Origin: JBMNTQ01 sp050945815
GTDB taxonomy: Bacteria > Bacillota > Clostridia > Christensenellales > JBMNTQ01
Direction of reading: 5' to 3'
Length of the DNA stretch: 5,965 nt
Assembly: GCA_050945815.1 (NCBI GenBank)
Contig: JBMNTQ010000123.1
Coordinates: forward strand, 1 to 5,965
Shown: piece by piece, positions 5,712 through 5,965 of the stretch
How the letters are laid out: each line of letters starts with the position of its first letter
Position numbering within the stretch: the first letter of the stretch is position 1
Notes under the pieces: model-generated
What the model saw: only the letters and a program-made list of their open reading frames with translations
Told to the model about the DNA's origin: nothing
The model's database searches: none
Made by a program: the position numbers and the translations under genes

Positions 5712-5915
5712 CTATTTCGAAGAAGTCGAGTCGATTTGCGGACATAATGCTGAACTATCGGATAACTTTATACGGCAGCTTGCGTCCGATATAACGAGCC
5801 GCATAACCTTGTCATACACCGTTTCTTTTGCCGTATCGCTTTCCAATGATTCCACAACATAGACGGTGCCGCCTATGGTTTTGCGAGTGATACGGCTATT
5901 CGGTTTTTCGTCCAT
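5712..5915 (-). CDS. TnpW-like small transposon-encoded protein
   Basis: This is a 67-residue protein. Its core, SRITRKTIGGTVYVVES (7-23) followed by AKETVYDKVMRL (29-40), fits my recollection of the TnpW family found just upstream of large serine recombinases in Firmicutes transposons and integrative elements. The function of TnpW is not established. No membrane segment or known DNA-binding motif is visible. The ATG at 5915 is chosen because AGGAGGT lies at 5929-5923, seven bases before it. A GTG at 5924 would overlap that site and is rejected. After about residue 45 the sequence turns serine-rich and less family-like (SCRIKLSDSSALCPQIDSTSSK), which may be a natural variable tail or read-out into non-coding sequence. 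The recombinase follows 57 bases downstream on the same strand, and both are probably on one transcript arriving from beyond the window. Confidence 0.72.
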   Translation of the reverse strand: MDEKPNSRITRKTIGGTVYVVESLESDTAKETVYDKVMRLVISDASCRIKLSDSSALCPQIDSTSSK

Positions 5916-5922
5916 AAGCGAC

Positions 5923-5929
5923 ACCTCCT
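5923..5929 (-). promoter_or_regulatory. Ribosome binding site fixing the TnpW-like start
   Basis: AGGAGGT on the minus strand is a near-perfect Shine-Dalgarno sequence. It ends seven bases before ATG 5915 and overlaps the alternative GTG 5924, so it decides the start in favour of the ATG. Confidence 0.7.
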
Positions 5930-5965
5930 GTCTATGTTATGGGTGGCGGCACTGAACCTGTGGCA

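Overview
The window looks like a chromosome segment from an anaerobic, probably gut-associated member of the Clostridia (Lachnospiraceae/Oscillospiraceae type). The reasons are strong AGGAGG-type ribosome binding sites, a Thermotoga/Clostridia-type inositol gene pair, a small secreted CAP-domain protein, and a TnpW plus large serine recombinase module of the kind common in Firmicutes mobile elements. No species can be named from this sequence alone.

Bases 1-2439 (+ strand) are the end of a catabolic operon: the 3' end of a zinc-dependent dehydrogenase resembling scyllo-inosose 3-dehydrogenase (iolM), a creatininase-superfamily hydrolase resembling 3-dehydro-scyllo-inosose hydrolase (iolN), and a second complete zinc-dependent dehydrogenase of unknown substrate. 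Gaps are 43 and 33 bases, each holding a good ribosome binding site. In the known pathway myo-inositol is oxidised to scyllo-inosose, IolM oxidises it again, and IolN opens the ring to 5-dehydro-L-gluconate. The third gene probably handles a related polyol or keto-sugar, but its step cannot be read from sequence.

Bases 2440-2960 hold no convincing gene but several inverted repeats, one of which could be an intrinsic terminator. A secreted or membrane-anchored CAP/SCP-domain protein (2961-3563, +) follows. A textbook sigma-A promoter (3746-3774) then precedes an intact tRNA-Arg with anticodon CCG (3830-3906).

Bases from about 3907 to the window end look like one end of an integrated mobile element, all on the minus strand: a TnpW-like small protein (5712-5915), then a large serine recombinase (5654 down to 3987) whose reading frame is broken by one in-frame TAG at 4374-4376. 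The catalytic domain and zinc ribbon lie before the TAG; the coiled-coil remainder and C-terminal DUF4368-like region lie after it. A 17-pair stem with a T run on each strand (3959-4000) separates the element's genes from the tRNA and overlaps the recombinase stop codon.

I see no clearly undescribed system. The points most worth checking are the unassigned third dehydrogenase in the inositol operon, the nonsense codon in the recombinase, and the exact element junction beside the tRNA.
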